NCBI RefSeq assembly: GCF_019973375.1
Contig: NZ_BPTV01000004.1
Location: forward strand, 101,001 to 165,000
Reading direction: 5' to 3'
Length of the DNA: 64,000 nucleotides
Source: Prevotella lacticifex
Lineage (GTDB): Bacteria; Bacteroidota; Bacteroidia; Bacteroidales; Bacteroidaceae
The position numbers and the translations under genes are program-made. The notes under the pieces were generated by a model. That model had not been told where the DNA came from. It saw only the letters and a list, made by a program, of their open reading frames with translations, and ran no database searches. Position 1 is the first letter of the stretch. Each line of letters starts with the position of its first letter. Below, piece after piece: positions 18,486 to 27,129 of the stretch.

Positions 18486-19429
18486 TTCAGCTTGTCTTTA
18501 TTTCCACAATGATATTCTTGTACCAAATACACGGGTCTGTGTTTACTTTCATTGAAGACTTTTCCCAAATATTCACCAAGCACTCCTATAGAGAACAATT
18601 GTATTCCGCCAAGGAAAACTATGACGCAAATCAATGTAGGGAAACCTGCCACAGGATCTCCCCATATACTAACTTTTATTAGCGTCCATATTAAATAGCA
18701 CATTGCAGCAAACCCTATAAGAATACCAGAATAAGTAGCCCATCTAAGTGGAGCTGTTGTAAATGAAGTAAGACCTTCAATCGCCAATCCCGCCAACTGA
18801 AAGAAGTTCCAATGCGTAGATCCATATTGTCGATCTTGTCTGTCGAATAAGATTTCTTTCTTCCTATAACCAATCCAAGAGAACAAGCCCTTAGTATAAC
18901 GTTCACGTTCCCTTAGATGTCTTAGAGCCTCTATACAGCGGTGATCAAGAAGGCGAAAATCACCAACATTCTTAAGAACATCAAAACGTGTACTCTTATC
19001 TAAAAGCCAATAGAAGAGAAGAGATAGTTTTCTTCTCAGCCAGCTCTCTTTCCCTCTGTCTCTTCTTTTAGCATAGACATCATCATACCCTTCTTCCCAA
19101 TATTTTAGCATATCAGGGATTAACGATGGAGGATCTTGCAGGTCTGCATCCATAAGAACCATACAGTCTCCCTTTACATAATCGAATCCTGCAAGCATGG
19201 CATTTTCTTTGCCAAAGTTCCTTGAAAGGCTTACAAAACTAATTCTGTCATCCTTATCAGCTAAATCCCTAATAATGGACAAAGTTTTGTCACGACTTCC
19301 ATCATCGATGAATAATATTTCCCAATGATATTGCGACAAAGGGGCAATAATCTCCGTAACACTTTCGTAAAAGTGTGGCAGAGACTCTTGCTCGTTAAAA
19401 CAAGGAACTACAATAGATACTAAATTCAT
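18482..19429 (-). CDS. gtrB: GtrB-like polyprenyl-phosphate glycosyltransferase (GT2)
   Basis: A 315-residue GT2 enzyme predicted to transfer a sugar from a nucleotide donor to polyprenyl phosphate on the cytoplasmic side. It begins VSIVVPCFNEQESLP, carries DADLQDPP (near residue 95) as the metal and sugar-nucleotide site, and ends with two membrane helices (about 230-255 and 265-290), the usual GtrB/DPM1-like layout. It starts 11 bp after the small gene at 19441-19695. Confidence 0.9.
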   Translation of the reverse strand: MNLVSIVVPCFNEQESLPHFYESVTEIIAPLSQYHWEILFIDDGSRDKTLSIIRDLADKDDRISFVSLSRNFGKENAMLAGFDYVKGDCMVLMDADLQDPPSLIPDMLKYWEEGYDDVYAKRRDRGKESWLRRKLSLLFYWLLDKSTRFDVLKNVGDFRLLDHRCIEALRHLRERERYTKGLFSWIGYRKKEILFDRQDRQYGSTHWNFFQLAGLAIEGLTSFTTAPLRWATYSGILIGFAAMCYLIWTLIKVSIWGDPVAGFPTLICVIVFLGGIQLFSIGVLGEYLGKVFNESKHRPVYLVQEYHCGNKDKLK

Positions 19430-19440
19430 CGCTATAAAGT

Positions 19441-19695
19441 TTATTGCCGATCTCTAACTTTATCAAATCCGAATTCAACTCTTTTTATCTCACCGTTTTT
19501 AGTCGATTCTGTCTTTATAGGACCTCCATTCCATTCTGCGTGCCATCCTTTCTCCATTGTTTCAGAAAGAGATTTGCAGGATTCCTTAATAATAGTTTCT
19601 TCTGTCTGTCTTTGAGAAAGATCATCGACTTGTGCACTTACAATACCTTTGTTTCTTTTCTCATCAGAATTGACATTAATAGATTTAATGTTCAT
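19441..19695 (-). CDS. Small hypothetical protein ahead of gtrB
   Basis: An 84-residue, charged, soluble protein starting MNIKSINVNSDEKRNKG. The start at 19693-19695 is preceded by a purine-rich GGGAGG about 20 bases upstream. A longer frame continues into the structured RNA gene and is rejected. It ends 11 bp before gtrB and probably shares its transcript. I do not recognise a family. Confidence 0.6.
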   Translation of the reverse strand: MNIKSINVNSDEKRNKGIVSAQVDDLSQRQTEETIIKESCKSLSETMEKGWHAEWNGGPIKTESTKNGEIKRVEFGFDKVRDRQ

Positions 19696-19765
19696 TATTA
19701 TTTCTTTATGACAAAGCACCTCCCTTGCTTGTCGGTCAAAATATAAAAGTTTAGGTATATACACG

Positions 19766-20157
19766 AAAAAAGCGTGGGAGTTCAATCTGTTACTCGTCCC
19801 ACACTCAGAGGCTTCTGGCATCGCCTAATCCCGTTGAACGAGTAACTCTGAAGCCCACGCCTGTATGTATATCACACCTTAGAGCATACCTTATAAAAAT
19901 AAGGTACACAGCTAAGGCTTGGTGAATACACACCTATGGGCATTCATCGTTACTTCGATCTTGACGGGATTGAAATCTGCCAGAATTTCTGAGTGTCAAG
20001 AACAAAGCGTCAGATAAACGCCTTAATCATATATATGCTCCCCACTGTCAAACGGTCTCTCTTAGACTGCCCTTCCCCACCTGGATGGCTTCTGCATTGC
20101 GGACGGCCACGAGGGCCACACCCTGCATCAGCCGATAGGATTTCGGACGTGGTTCAC
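19766..20157 (-). ncRNA. Structured RNA gene, copy A
   Basis: A predicted RNA of about 390 nt. A perfect -7 box (TAAATTTG) lies at 20163-20170 on the minus strand. The 3' end folds into a closing stem GGCGTGGG/CCCACGC, an inner stem GAGTTACTCGT/ACGAGTAAC and an apical loop GGCGATGCCAGAAGCC, followed directly by TTTTTT. Upstream is a TACCTTAT/ATAAGGTA hairpin. Copy B at 42862-43181 has the same order of stems with different bases, which supports conserved structure. I see no tmRNA tag, RNase P core or SRP loop. It could belong to a known Bacteroidales RNA family such as Bacteroidales-1 or a 6S-like RNA, which I cannot test here. Confidence 0.65.
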
Positions 20158-20162
20158 AAGGG

Positions 20163-20170
20163 CAAATTTA
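20163..20170 (-). promoter_or_regulatory. -7 element of structured RNA A
   Basis: The minus strand reads TAAATTTG. Nineteen bases upstream is TTAG, one mismatch from the -33 TTTG. The predicted start is near 20157. Confidence 0.55.
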
Positions 20171-20344
20171 CAAAGAAATATTGAAAAAACTAAAAAATTA
20201 GCAAGAAATTTTTAATATTGTAGAGAAAAAGATGTTTTTCCTAACTTTATGCATGGAATCGGTATACATGCGCATGTGCACGGTCAAGAGTACTAATACT
20301 ATTACTCACAGACTCATATTATAAAAAATGTGCGTCCGTAAGTT

Positions 20345-20735
20345 TTACGTTTTACGACGTAAACAAAAAGTGCGAGTTATCTTAATCGGCTGTTGGAAGT
20401 CCACACTGTACTCATTGTGGGTTAAGCCAAAAAAGGTTTGAAAAATCTGCATAACAAAGAATATTCGTTGTTGGAGGGTGTAGTCATGATGGGCAATGGC
20501 ATTATGCATCACCTCGCGGATAGTATACTCGTCATACTGCATCATGGTATCGGGAAAGAGCGTGCCGCCGGGCAACTCTCGCATGGTCATATTCGTATCT
20601 TAGCCAGTACCTTATCGACAGTCAATATAAAAGGTATCCGTGAAGTAGTCATAGTCTATAACATTTCTGTCCTTGTCCTCCAAACTCCATGTTATCTGAG
20701 CCACGGCAGGATAGATCTTCTGTTGACCGCACTGT
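20345..20735 (-). pseudogene. Remnant of an AlbA/RecG-like putative transcriptional regulator gene
   Basis: The minus strand encodes DYDYFTDTFILTVDKVLAKI, then, after a frame change near 20586-20595, LPGGTLFPDTMMQYDEYTIR and VMHNAIAHHDYTLQQRI. These match the C-terminal ATPase-like region of AlbA_2/RecG-like proteins (IREALHNCIAHQDY type). Both the 5' part and the true C-terminus are missing. Confidence 0.5.
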
Positions 20736-20806
20736 GGTCATAGGATGACCGCAGCCTGGTCATAGGATGACCGCAGCCTGGTCATAGGATGACCACAGCT
20801 TGGTCA
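20735..20806. repeat. Three 22-bp tandem repeats
   Basis: TGGTCATAGGATGACCGCAG plus CC occurs at 20735-20756 and 20757-20778, with a variant at 20779-20800 and the start of a fourth unit. Each unit contains an inverted GGTCAT/ATGACC pair. There is no spacer variation, so it is not a CRISPR array. Confidence 0.8.
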
Positions 20807-20870
20807 TTCTACGATTATCTGTTGGTAAAATTTTGGTCCTTTTTATTTATAGCAAGTTTTATAACTAAAA

Positions 20871-20902
20871 TTTGACTTTCTGATTAAAATAATGTAATTT
20901 TG
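20871..20902 (+). promoter_or_regulatory. Promoter of the DUF3791-like gene
   Basis: TTTG (20871-20874), 20 bp, TAATTTTG (20895-20902): a full match to the Bacteroidetes consensus. The predicted start lies near 20909, with the ATG at 20926. Confidence 0.7.
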
Positions 20903-20925
20903 CAACGAGAAGAAAATATGTGACT

Positions 20926-21135
20926 ATGAACAAAATAAGGTACATTAATATGTGTATTGTTGAGTTCGCTAAGAAGTTCAAGATGTCGACCAAGATTGCA
21001 TTCAACTATCTAAAGCGATATAAGGGCTTGGATTTCTTAGACAAGTGCTATGAGGCTGAACACCAGATGTCACTGTCAGATTCTCTAAACGACCTTATTG
21101 TTGTTTGTAAGCGAAATGGAGGGACGCTTGGATGA
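20926..21135 (+). CDS. DUF3791-like small protein
   Basis: A 69-residue helical protein (MNKIRYINMCIVEFAKKFKM then an F-Y-L-rich middle) resembling DUF3791 proteins, which often accompany DUF3990 ADP-ribosyltransferase-like toxins in Bacteroidetes and Firmicutes. No DUF3990 gene is seen here. It overlaps the next small gene by 20 bp. Assignment rests on the length and pattern of the short conserved core. Confidence 0.55.
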   Translation: MNKIRYINMCIVEFAKKFKMSTKIAFNYLKRYKGLDFLDKCYEAEHQMSLSDSLNDLIVVCKRNGGTLG

Positions 21136-21308
21136 TACTATAATTAATAGTGATGTTGAAGAAATGGTAAAATATCTTCAGGATGATTACCATCTCTCTA
21201 CAATTGATGCTTTTGACAAGATATACAATTCTACTATATATCAAAAGTTGTTGAACACCCAAACGGGACTCTACTTAGAGAGCCCCGCCTATATATACAG
21301 TTACTTAA
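21116..21308 (+). CDS. Small partner gene, 3' end cut by IS1634 copy 2
   Basis: It starts MEGRLDDTIINSDVEEMVKY inside the end of the DUF3791-like gene and reads to SPAYIYSYL, where IS1634 copy 2 begins (21309). The native product was probably only a few residues longer; the frame now continues about 20 codons into the IS. Proteins of this type commonly sit next to DUF3791 genes, so the two probably form one module. Confidence 0.5.
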
Positions 21309-23502
21309 CCCACATTGCAGCAGACCATCGACTCACCCCTGCTATTATGTGTAAATTTTCTTAAATTCAGACATACGGCACATGGAAAAGGCCTGTTTAT
21401 GTGCTATTTTTTGCCATTTTGATTAAATATTCTTAATAAGTCAGGTTGAGGCAGTGTCTGTGTGGACCCACCGGTCTTGCAGGATTCAAAGTATTTTACG
21501 ACCTTTGCGGCATGTATCTCAAGTACGTCAGACGAGAAAAGCATGTCGGCGGTAAGGTCCTCACACAGAAGTACTACCGCCTGACCGAGTCCTACCGCGA
21601 CAGCAACGGCAAGACCCGGCAGCACATGTTGCTCGCCCTGGGCTATCTGCCTGAGCTTCCTACATTTGAGCAGCGCGACATGTACATGAGATGCCTCAAT
21701 GCACTGGTTCTCCGTGGTGAATATATAATATGTGATGATAAAAACGTGTCCTCGAAAGTCAATGAAACCTACAATGAATTGAAGTCAAGAGGACTGATCA
21801 ACAATATTATCAGCAACAGCCGTGATGTGACCAAGGCAGAGAAGGCCCGTGAGGAACATGAGCGCAAGTGCGGCTACGTCACAACGGAAAGTTTCTTCGG
21901 ACAAAAGCTTACCAATGCGCGCTCGGTCGGAATGGAGAATGTATGTCTTTCCATACTGAAGAAGCTGGGACTTGAAAAGTGTCTGATTGACAACGGCCTC
22001 AGCCGCGATGAGGCCATGGTGGCTTTGGTACAGATTGCGGCTCGGGTTATCTTCCCATGTTCTGAATACCGCACGGCCAAGTATTTACGCAGTGAATCCT
22101 CCCTTTGCGAGATGGCCGGCGTCAACAGTGAGAAAATCACCAAGGATACCCTCTACGGCAGTGCCCGCAAGCTTTACGGCATACACAAGGAGATTGAGGA
22201 CTTCCTGCATGACCGTGTCGTTACCATGTTCGACATCCATGAAAAGATATACCTCCTGGATCTGAGCAACACGTATTTTGAGGGCCGTTATACACTGTCT
22301 GACCTTTTGGCCCGCGGCCGCAGCAAGGAGAAGCGCACTGACTGCAAGCAGGTCGTATTCGGGGCAGTGGTAAACACCGACGGACTGCTTGTGCGTACGG
22401 ACATCTTCGAAGGCAACGCTGCCGACTACAAATGCATGCAACCAATGATTGACGCACTCAAGGATGGTACTGACAAAGAGAATCTTATCATTGTGATGGA
22501 TGCCGGGATGTCAGGTGTTGAGAACATCAAATGGCTGAAGGACAACCATTATAAATACATTACCGTCATGCGCGGCGACAGCGCCTGCACCCCTCTGTCC
22601 GAGCGTGTCGTTACGGTGAAAGACGAGAAAAAGCAGGATATAAAGCTCCGCCTTGTCAAACTTGACCGTAAGCCCGCCGTAAATGCCAAGACTGGAGACA
22701 AGGACGATTATACAGGCGACACATTCCTCCAGGTTGACAGCTATGCCAAGGCCCTGAAAGAGAAGAGTATGGCTGACCGGACCGATGCGCTCTTCGTTGA
22801 GGGGCTGAAAGCCATAGACGCAGGACTCCATAAGGCAGGAGGCACCAAGAAACGGGACAGAGTCATCGAACGTCTCGGGCGTTTGGAACAGAAAACCGGC
22901 ACGGCACATCTCAACTACGACATCCACTTTGAATATGACGAGCACGACACAACCACGGCAATAACCTGGAAACGCAAGACCGAACGGGTGGAGAAGCAAA
23001 ACAGCTTTCATGGAAAATACATCGTGCGTACGAATATCACAGAGAAAGACGAGGAAACTATTTGGAACTATTATAATGTAATCCGTACAGTCGAGACCGT
23101 TTTCAGAGTCCTTAAAAACGATCTGGACATCAGACCTGTATACCACAAAAGCGATGAAGGCATCAAGGCCCATCTTCATCTGGCCATCCTCGCCTATTGG
23201 GTCGTATCCACTGCAAGATACATGTTGCGCAAGGGAGGCATCAAGTCGGAATGGTGGTCGCTACGACCTGTCATGAACAAGCAGATAGTAGCCACCAGCA
23301 CAGCCAGTCTGAGCAACGGAGAAAAGATTGCAGTAAGAAAATGCAGCGAGCCGGAAGATGATTTACTACAGATATACGACACGCTCAAGGTGGATCATAT
23401 TCCGATAAAGGCAAGAAAATTTGTGTGGACCCAAAAAGCGGATATCAAAAAAAACGAGTCCTGGGAATCAGGTGGTTAGCTGAAATATAGCTGCAATGTG
23501 GG
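21309..23502 (+). mobile_element. IS1634-family insertion sequence, copy 2
   Basis: 2194 bp, the same ends as copy 1 (CCCACATTGCAGC ... GCTGCAATGTGGG), flanked by TTAA on both sides (21305-21308 and 23503-23506). TTAA equals its own complement, so it may be a target duplication or part of the inverted repeat. Confidence 0.9.
21512..23479 (+). CDS. IS1634-family DDE transposase, copy 2
   Basis: A 655-residue transposase almost identical to the one at 14038-16005, with scattered substitutions across its length. The same catalytic segments are intact (LLDLSNTYFEGR, VMDAGMSG, ETVFRVLKND). The start was chosen by the same reasoning. The scattered differences imply two separate insertions of related elements rather than a very recent duplication. 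Confidence 0.9.
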   Translation: MYLKYVRREKHVGGKVLTQKYYRLTESYRDSNGKTRQHMLLALGYLPELPTFEQRDMYMRCLNALVLRGEYIICDDKNVSSKVNETYNELKSRGLINNIISNSRDVTKAEKAREEHERKCGYVTTESFFGQKLTNARSVGMENVCLSILKKLGLEKCLIDNGLSRDEAMVALVQIAARVIFPCSEYRTAKYLRSESSLCEMAGVNSEKITKDTLYGSARKLYGIHKEIEDFLHDRVVTMFDIHEKIYLLDLSNTYFEGRYTLSDLLARGRSKEKRTDCKQVVFGAVVNTDGLLVRTDIFEGNAADYKCMQPMIDALKDGTDKENLIIVMDAGMSGVENIKWLKDNHYKYITVMRGDSACTPLSERVVTVKDEKKQDIKLRLVKLDRKPAVNAKTGDKDDYTGDTFLQVDSYAKALKEKSMADRTDALFVEGLKAIDAGLHKAGGTKKRDRVIERLGRLEQKTGTAHLNYDIHFEYDEHDTTTAITWKRKTERVEKQNSFHGKYIVRTNITEKDEETIWNYYNVIRTVETVFRVLKNDLDIRPVYHKSDEGIKAHLHLAILAYWVVSTARYMLRKGGIKSEWWSLRPVMNKQIVATSTASLSNGEKIAVRKCSEPEDDLLQIYDTLKVDHIPIKARKFVWTQKADIKKNESWESGG

Positions 23503-23514
23503 TTAATCATCAGT

Positions 23515-23765
23515 AACCCCAGACTAAGGGAGCACAGCGACCGCAGTCTGGGGTTAACGTGGGCAAAAGAAATTCATTACCAGCCTCGAAGAGGTTGAAT
23601 AGCGGAACGCGCAGAATTACCACTGCAATATGGTTTTGCGCACTACGTGCTATTGTGCCTCTTCGAGGCACTGAATGTATATCCTTCGGATTACATATTC
23701 CCCGGACTGCACTCGCTATCGCTCGCTTAGTCCGGGGTTATTGAAGATTCAGCCCCGTCGGGGCT
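23515..23765. repeat. Cluster of REP-like hairpins
   Basis: Successive hairpins: AACCCCAGACT/AGTCTGGGGTT (23515-23555), CCTC-GAA-GAGG near 23585, GTGCCTC-TTC-GAGGCAC near 23656, CCCCGGACT/AGTCCGGGG (23700-23737) and AGCCCC-GTC-GGGGCT (23751-23765). The two longest have similar loops (GCACAGCGACCGC and GCACTCGCTATCGCTCGC), pointing to a shared origin. No gene is seen from 23507 to 24120. Confidence 0.6.
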
Positions 23766-23881
23766 GGCCGTAGCTGAAGGATAATTCCTTTATGGCAGTA
23801 GGGCGTGTATAAACCTCACAATGTTGGGAATACAATACAACTTACTGATAATTAATGTATTGCACAAAAAAACACATGCAT

Positions 23882-23968
23882 GGGCGGGGTTTATCCACGT
23901 CCTCGCAGCTGCGTTATATTTGTTTTATATCTTGTCCGCTGCTGGTAGGACGGGGATAAACCCCGCCC
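23882..23968. repeat. 15-bp inverted repeat with 57-bp loop
   Basis: GGGCGGGGTTTATCC (23882-23896) is matched perfectly by GGATAAACCCCGCCC (23954-23968). The left arm and the following CGTCCTCGCAGCTGCG resemble bases 20-50 of the window, so this is a dispersed repeat. Confidence 0.6.
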
Positions 23969-24124
23969 CTTCTATGTTGCAAACCAAACAATTGACTTTT
24001 ATTTATTTTTCTTTAACTCTGATTATCAGCATTTTAGCATTTGTTGTACTTTCGTATAGGGACACGAAGCCTTGGATAGTGACTTCTGTCCTATCAAGAG
24101 AACGCCCAAAGAACGGTTGTCATC

Positions 24125-24321
24125 AGGCGTAAGATTCATTAAAAAATCCCATCAAACCAACTTCTATCAGTGATACCCATTCGGGTTCACGGTTTACTGC
24201 TCAATTAATGACAGGAAAAGCGCCACAAACTACGAGAAAAGTGCAGTCATTAGCTCACCAAGGGGCGGGTAGCAGTCGCTTATATCGAAAGTGTTTTCTA
24301 GGATTTCCTTTATGATGTAAC
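24125..24321 (-). ncRNA. Candidate bridge-RNA region of the IS110 element
   Basis: About 200 non-coding bases lie 3' of the IS110 transposase, whereas only about 45 separate its start codon from a perfect -7 box. IS110-family elements encode a structured guide RNA in a non-coding end, and in the IS1111-like group this is the 3' end. The region contains AATGAC...GTCATT pairing around two GCnCTTTTC motifs. No fold was computed, so this is only a candidate. Confidence 0.3.
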
Positions 24322-25398
24322 CTATTGGCATTCCTTGTAATCTTCGCCGTACTTGAACACGTGCCATAACCTGGTGGCAAGTTTTCTGGCTACGCGTATT
24401 ACGGCCTGGTTCTTCTTCATGCGCTGACAGTACTTGCCGAAAGCTGAGGCCATTTCCCGGTCATAGCGTATGGTGGTCCATGTACTTTCAACGATCATTC
24501 TTCTTATCTTTTGGTTTCCACGGGGCGTTATCTCGCCAGCATTCTCGTTCTCGCCAGAATCATCCATGGTAGGAACGAGTCCGAGATAGCTTATGAATCT
24601 CCTCAATCCCGTAAAACGGTCTGGCGTAACGGCTTCCGTAAGGATAGTCATCGCCGTTATCATCCCTATGCCGGGAATAGCTATAAGGCGGTTGTAGGCC
24701 TCGGCGTAGGCCTCGCTCTTCGTCAGGATCCTTATCTCCCTGTTGGCCCGGAGAAGCAGCTTTCTATAGTACTCAAGCTCTTCAATCATCATATCAAGGG
24801 CAATCCTTTTGCCTGATAGAAGAGTGACTTCCTCCCTAAGCCATTTGATGAAGGCCCGTGTCCAGTGGGAGCGATAAGCGGCGAACGGTTCCGGGTATGA
24901 GACGCCGTTGGTATACAGCAGGTGTTTTATGCGGCACTTGACACGGCAGATGTCCTTCATTATCGTCTGTCTGGTCCGCATCAGTTCCCTGTCTCCGAGC
25001 TTATCCTTAGGCGGAAGGTAAACGGCTTTCAATTCGCCATTGCTTAACGAACGTGCGAGCTTGGCAGAATCCACCGCGTCCGTCTTCGACAGCCGTTCCT
25101 TCTGCGATGTCGGCACATCGGCGGCGTGAGTTATGATGCAGTCAACGCCAAGATCACGAAGCTCGTAGCAGCTTGAGTAACCGCTGAATCCTGACTCGTA
25201 GACAGCGTGGTAAATACCTCCTGGGTAATTCTTCTTCAAGTGCTCGAAGAGTGCCTTCGGACTCGCCGGCTGCGTGAAAGTCTTCTTGTAATTGCTGTCT
25301 TTCAGCAAAATGGTTACCGACCAAGTCTTTAAATGTACGTCAATTCCTACGTAAATGTTTTGTCCTTTGAAGGAAATTTTGTTACTTTGCAATTTCAT
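24322..25398 (-). CDS. IS110-family transposase
   Basis: A 358-residue DEDD recombinase. The N-terminal RuvC-like part has YVGIDVHLKTW (Asp), VYESGFSGY (Glu) and SKTDAVDSAKLA (DxxD). A helical middle follows, and the C-terminal Transposase_20 domain has LIAIPGIGMITAMTIL and FISYLGLVPTMDDSGENENA, with the likely catalytic Ser. The frame is intact. IS110 elements lack classical inverted repeats, so exact ends are not assigned. Confidence 0.92.
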   Translation of the reverse strand: MKLQSNKISFKGQNIYVGIDVHLKTWSVTILLKDSNYKKTFTQPASPKALFEHLKKNYPGGIYHAVYESGFSGYSSCYELRDLGVDCIITHAADVPTSQKERLSKTDAVDSAKLARSLSNGELKAVYLPPKDKLGDRELMRTRQTIMKDICRVKCRIKHLLYTNGVSYPEPFAAYRSHWTRAFIKWLREEVTLLSGKRIALDMMIEELEYYRKLLLRANREIRILTKSEAYAEAYNRLIAIPGIGMITAMTILTEAVTPDRFTGLRRFISYLGLVPTMDDSGENENAGEITPRGNQKIRRMIVESTWTTIRYDREMASAFGKYCQRMKKNQAVIRVARKLATRLWHVFKYGEDYKECQ

Positions 25399-25442
25399 AG
25401 GGTGATACCGTTTTAATTATTGTTATTTTTTATTTATCTCTG

Positions 25443-25450
25443 CAAAGATA
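25443..25450 (-). promoter_or_regulatory. -7 element of the IS110 transposase
   Basis: The minus strand reads TATCTTTG, a perfect -7 box about 45 bp upstream of the start codon. No TTTG at the expected distance is evident. Confidence 0.45.
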
Positions 25451-25499
25451 CGATAATTATTCGGTTAGCCCTACTTTTTTTTGCAGAATTAACGTCTCA

Positions 25500-26140
25500 G
25501 AATGTGAAGTCTCAAGGAAAAGAAGTAATCTCAAAACCATGAAAAACACAGAAGCCGAAGCAGCATGTTCTGATGCACGTGAGGGCGTTAGCCGATGCAA
25601 ACATAGTAACTACGGCGGCTGAGTGCTGCAAACACCTAAGTATCAATGGTTTGTACAGGAACATCAAGGTCTACAAATATTGTAAGTTAATCCGCAGTGG
25701 CCGTCGGTCTGCATATCGCGTACGCGATAATGATCCACTTGCAGGGGAGGCAGGCAGGGTAAGGGATCTCCGGTCAATCGTCTGGCCGAATCTCTCCTGT
25801 ATTTCGGAGACCAGTACCGCAGCCCCCGCCCTCCCCTGCAACCTACCATTGCGCATTCGTGTTGATTTCGTATGGCAAGTATTCACGTAGGCGCTGAGGA
25901 ATACAATAATAAAAAAATAGAAGAAAATGTTCGCACGGATTTCATGGATTACACGGATTTATTGAACAAAATTTATCTGTGGCAATCTGTGAAATCGGTG
26001 TGAATTATTCAAAGGGAGTTTTTATTCGCAAGGATTTAACCGATTACACGGATTTATTGGACCCTTAATTCCGCAACTAATTGCGTAATTCTTTATTAAT
26101 ATTTTTTATAAGTCTCTGAGGAACAATAAGTTCCCCAGAG
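25500..26140. other. Gene-poor stretch with inverted and direct repeats
   Basis: No gene is supported. TTGCAGGGGAGG (about 25739) and CCTCCCCTGCAA (about 25830) form an inverted repeat. Two copies of a roughly 37-bp direct repeat, with core GATTACACGGATTTATTG, lie at 25931-25968 and 26026-26062. Short open frames here have no family features. Confidence 0.45.
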
Positions 26141-26208
26141 TTTTGCCATTTGCAGAATTTTCGCTAACTTTATGGTGTCAAAACAAAAATAGTTCAATTC
26201 TAAATGAC

Positions 26209-26725
26209 ATGGCAAAAGTAGCAATAAAATATGATAACATAGTCCCCTACGGCGGAATTTTTTATGCTATGAACGAATTTAAACGCGCAGGACTGGACAA
26301 ACTGGTAGACGGGCGGCTTAATCTCCGCTGCGAGAACTATGGCTACCAGTACAGCGATATTATGCTTGCGCTATTCTGCATATATCTATGCGGAGGTGAC
26401 CACATAGAGGATATTACAACCATATTGAACAAGTATCTGAGCACTGCCCCCGATGCGAGGATACCAAGTTCTGACACCATCGCCCGTGAGCAGAATGTTC
26501 CTTCTCTTTACCGCCATACTGAAGAATTTCTATCAGTACTTGTTGTCAAAGGTTAGCGCAATCTTTCCCGGTATAGACATGAAAAGTCGCCTTAAGCGCT
26601 TTGTCTTTGCCTTCATTGTCGTTCCGGCTAAATGGGTCCGTGTCGCCAGGCAATGGACTCTGAATATCTACACTAAGGACAGATGGTTGCACTACTGGAC
26701 CATTTTCAACGCCAGCTACGGATGA
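26209..26725 (+). pseudogene. IS1380-family transposase remnant
   Basis: The first 100 or so codons (MAKVAIKYDNIVPYGGIFYA, then YQYSDIMLALFCIYLCGG and PSSDTIAR) match the IS1380 N-terminus. After about 26470 a different frame gives ILKNFYQYLLSK and RLKRFVFAFIVVPAKWV, typical of the IS1380 C-terminus. The catalytic middle is deleted, leaving a non-functional fusion of the two ends. Confidence 0.75.
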
Positions 26726-26906
26726 GCCAAACGTTTTGGAGGAATTACAATTTAATATCCATAATGGGGGCAAGGGGGCTTTATGCGCTCATATCAGTTA
26801 GTATATGGCAAAAAGCCAGTTTGAATAAGAGAAATTGCATTCTGGGCGGTTTTGACCGCAATGACCTGAGACTATTAGTAGGGTTGCGGAATTGAGGGGA
26901 ATAGAA

Positions 26907-26942
26907 AAACGGGATGCAACCCACATGGATTACATCCCGTTT
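26907..26942 (+). terminator. 10-bp hairpin, probable terminator
   Basis: AAACGGGATG (26907-26916) pairs with CATCCCGTTT (26933-26942), followed on the plus strand by ATTATGTTATTTTG. It lies downstream of the IS1380 remnant. Confidence 0.5.
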
Positions 26943-27129
26943 ATTATGTTATTTTGTTACTCTGTCTTAAAACATACTTTGTCTTAAAACATTACTCTGT
27001 CATTACTTGACCTTCTCGAAAAGCTTTGATAAGTAAGCAAATACATCTGCGTCTGCATGTTGCTAATGTGTTGCAAATTCTGAAATAAGCATCCGTGTGG
27101 CTGACACAAGCCCAAATGAGCGAACTCTT

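Noticed and set aside
19766..20157. tmRNA, RNase P RNA or SRP RNA
   Set aside because: I looked for a tag-peptide frame, the GAGGAAAGTCC-type core and the GGAAGGAAGCAG-type loop and found none; two copies in one window also argue against these.
20735..20806. Possible CRISPR array
   Set aside because: The units are contiguous, with no unique spacers and no cas genes in the window.
25573..25890. 105-codon plus-strand frame downstream of the IS110 start
   Set aside because: It crosses an inverted repeat, and competing frames on the other strand are equally long; no motif.
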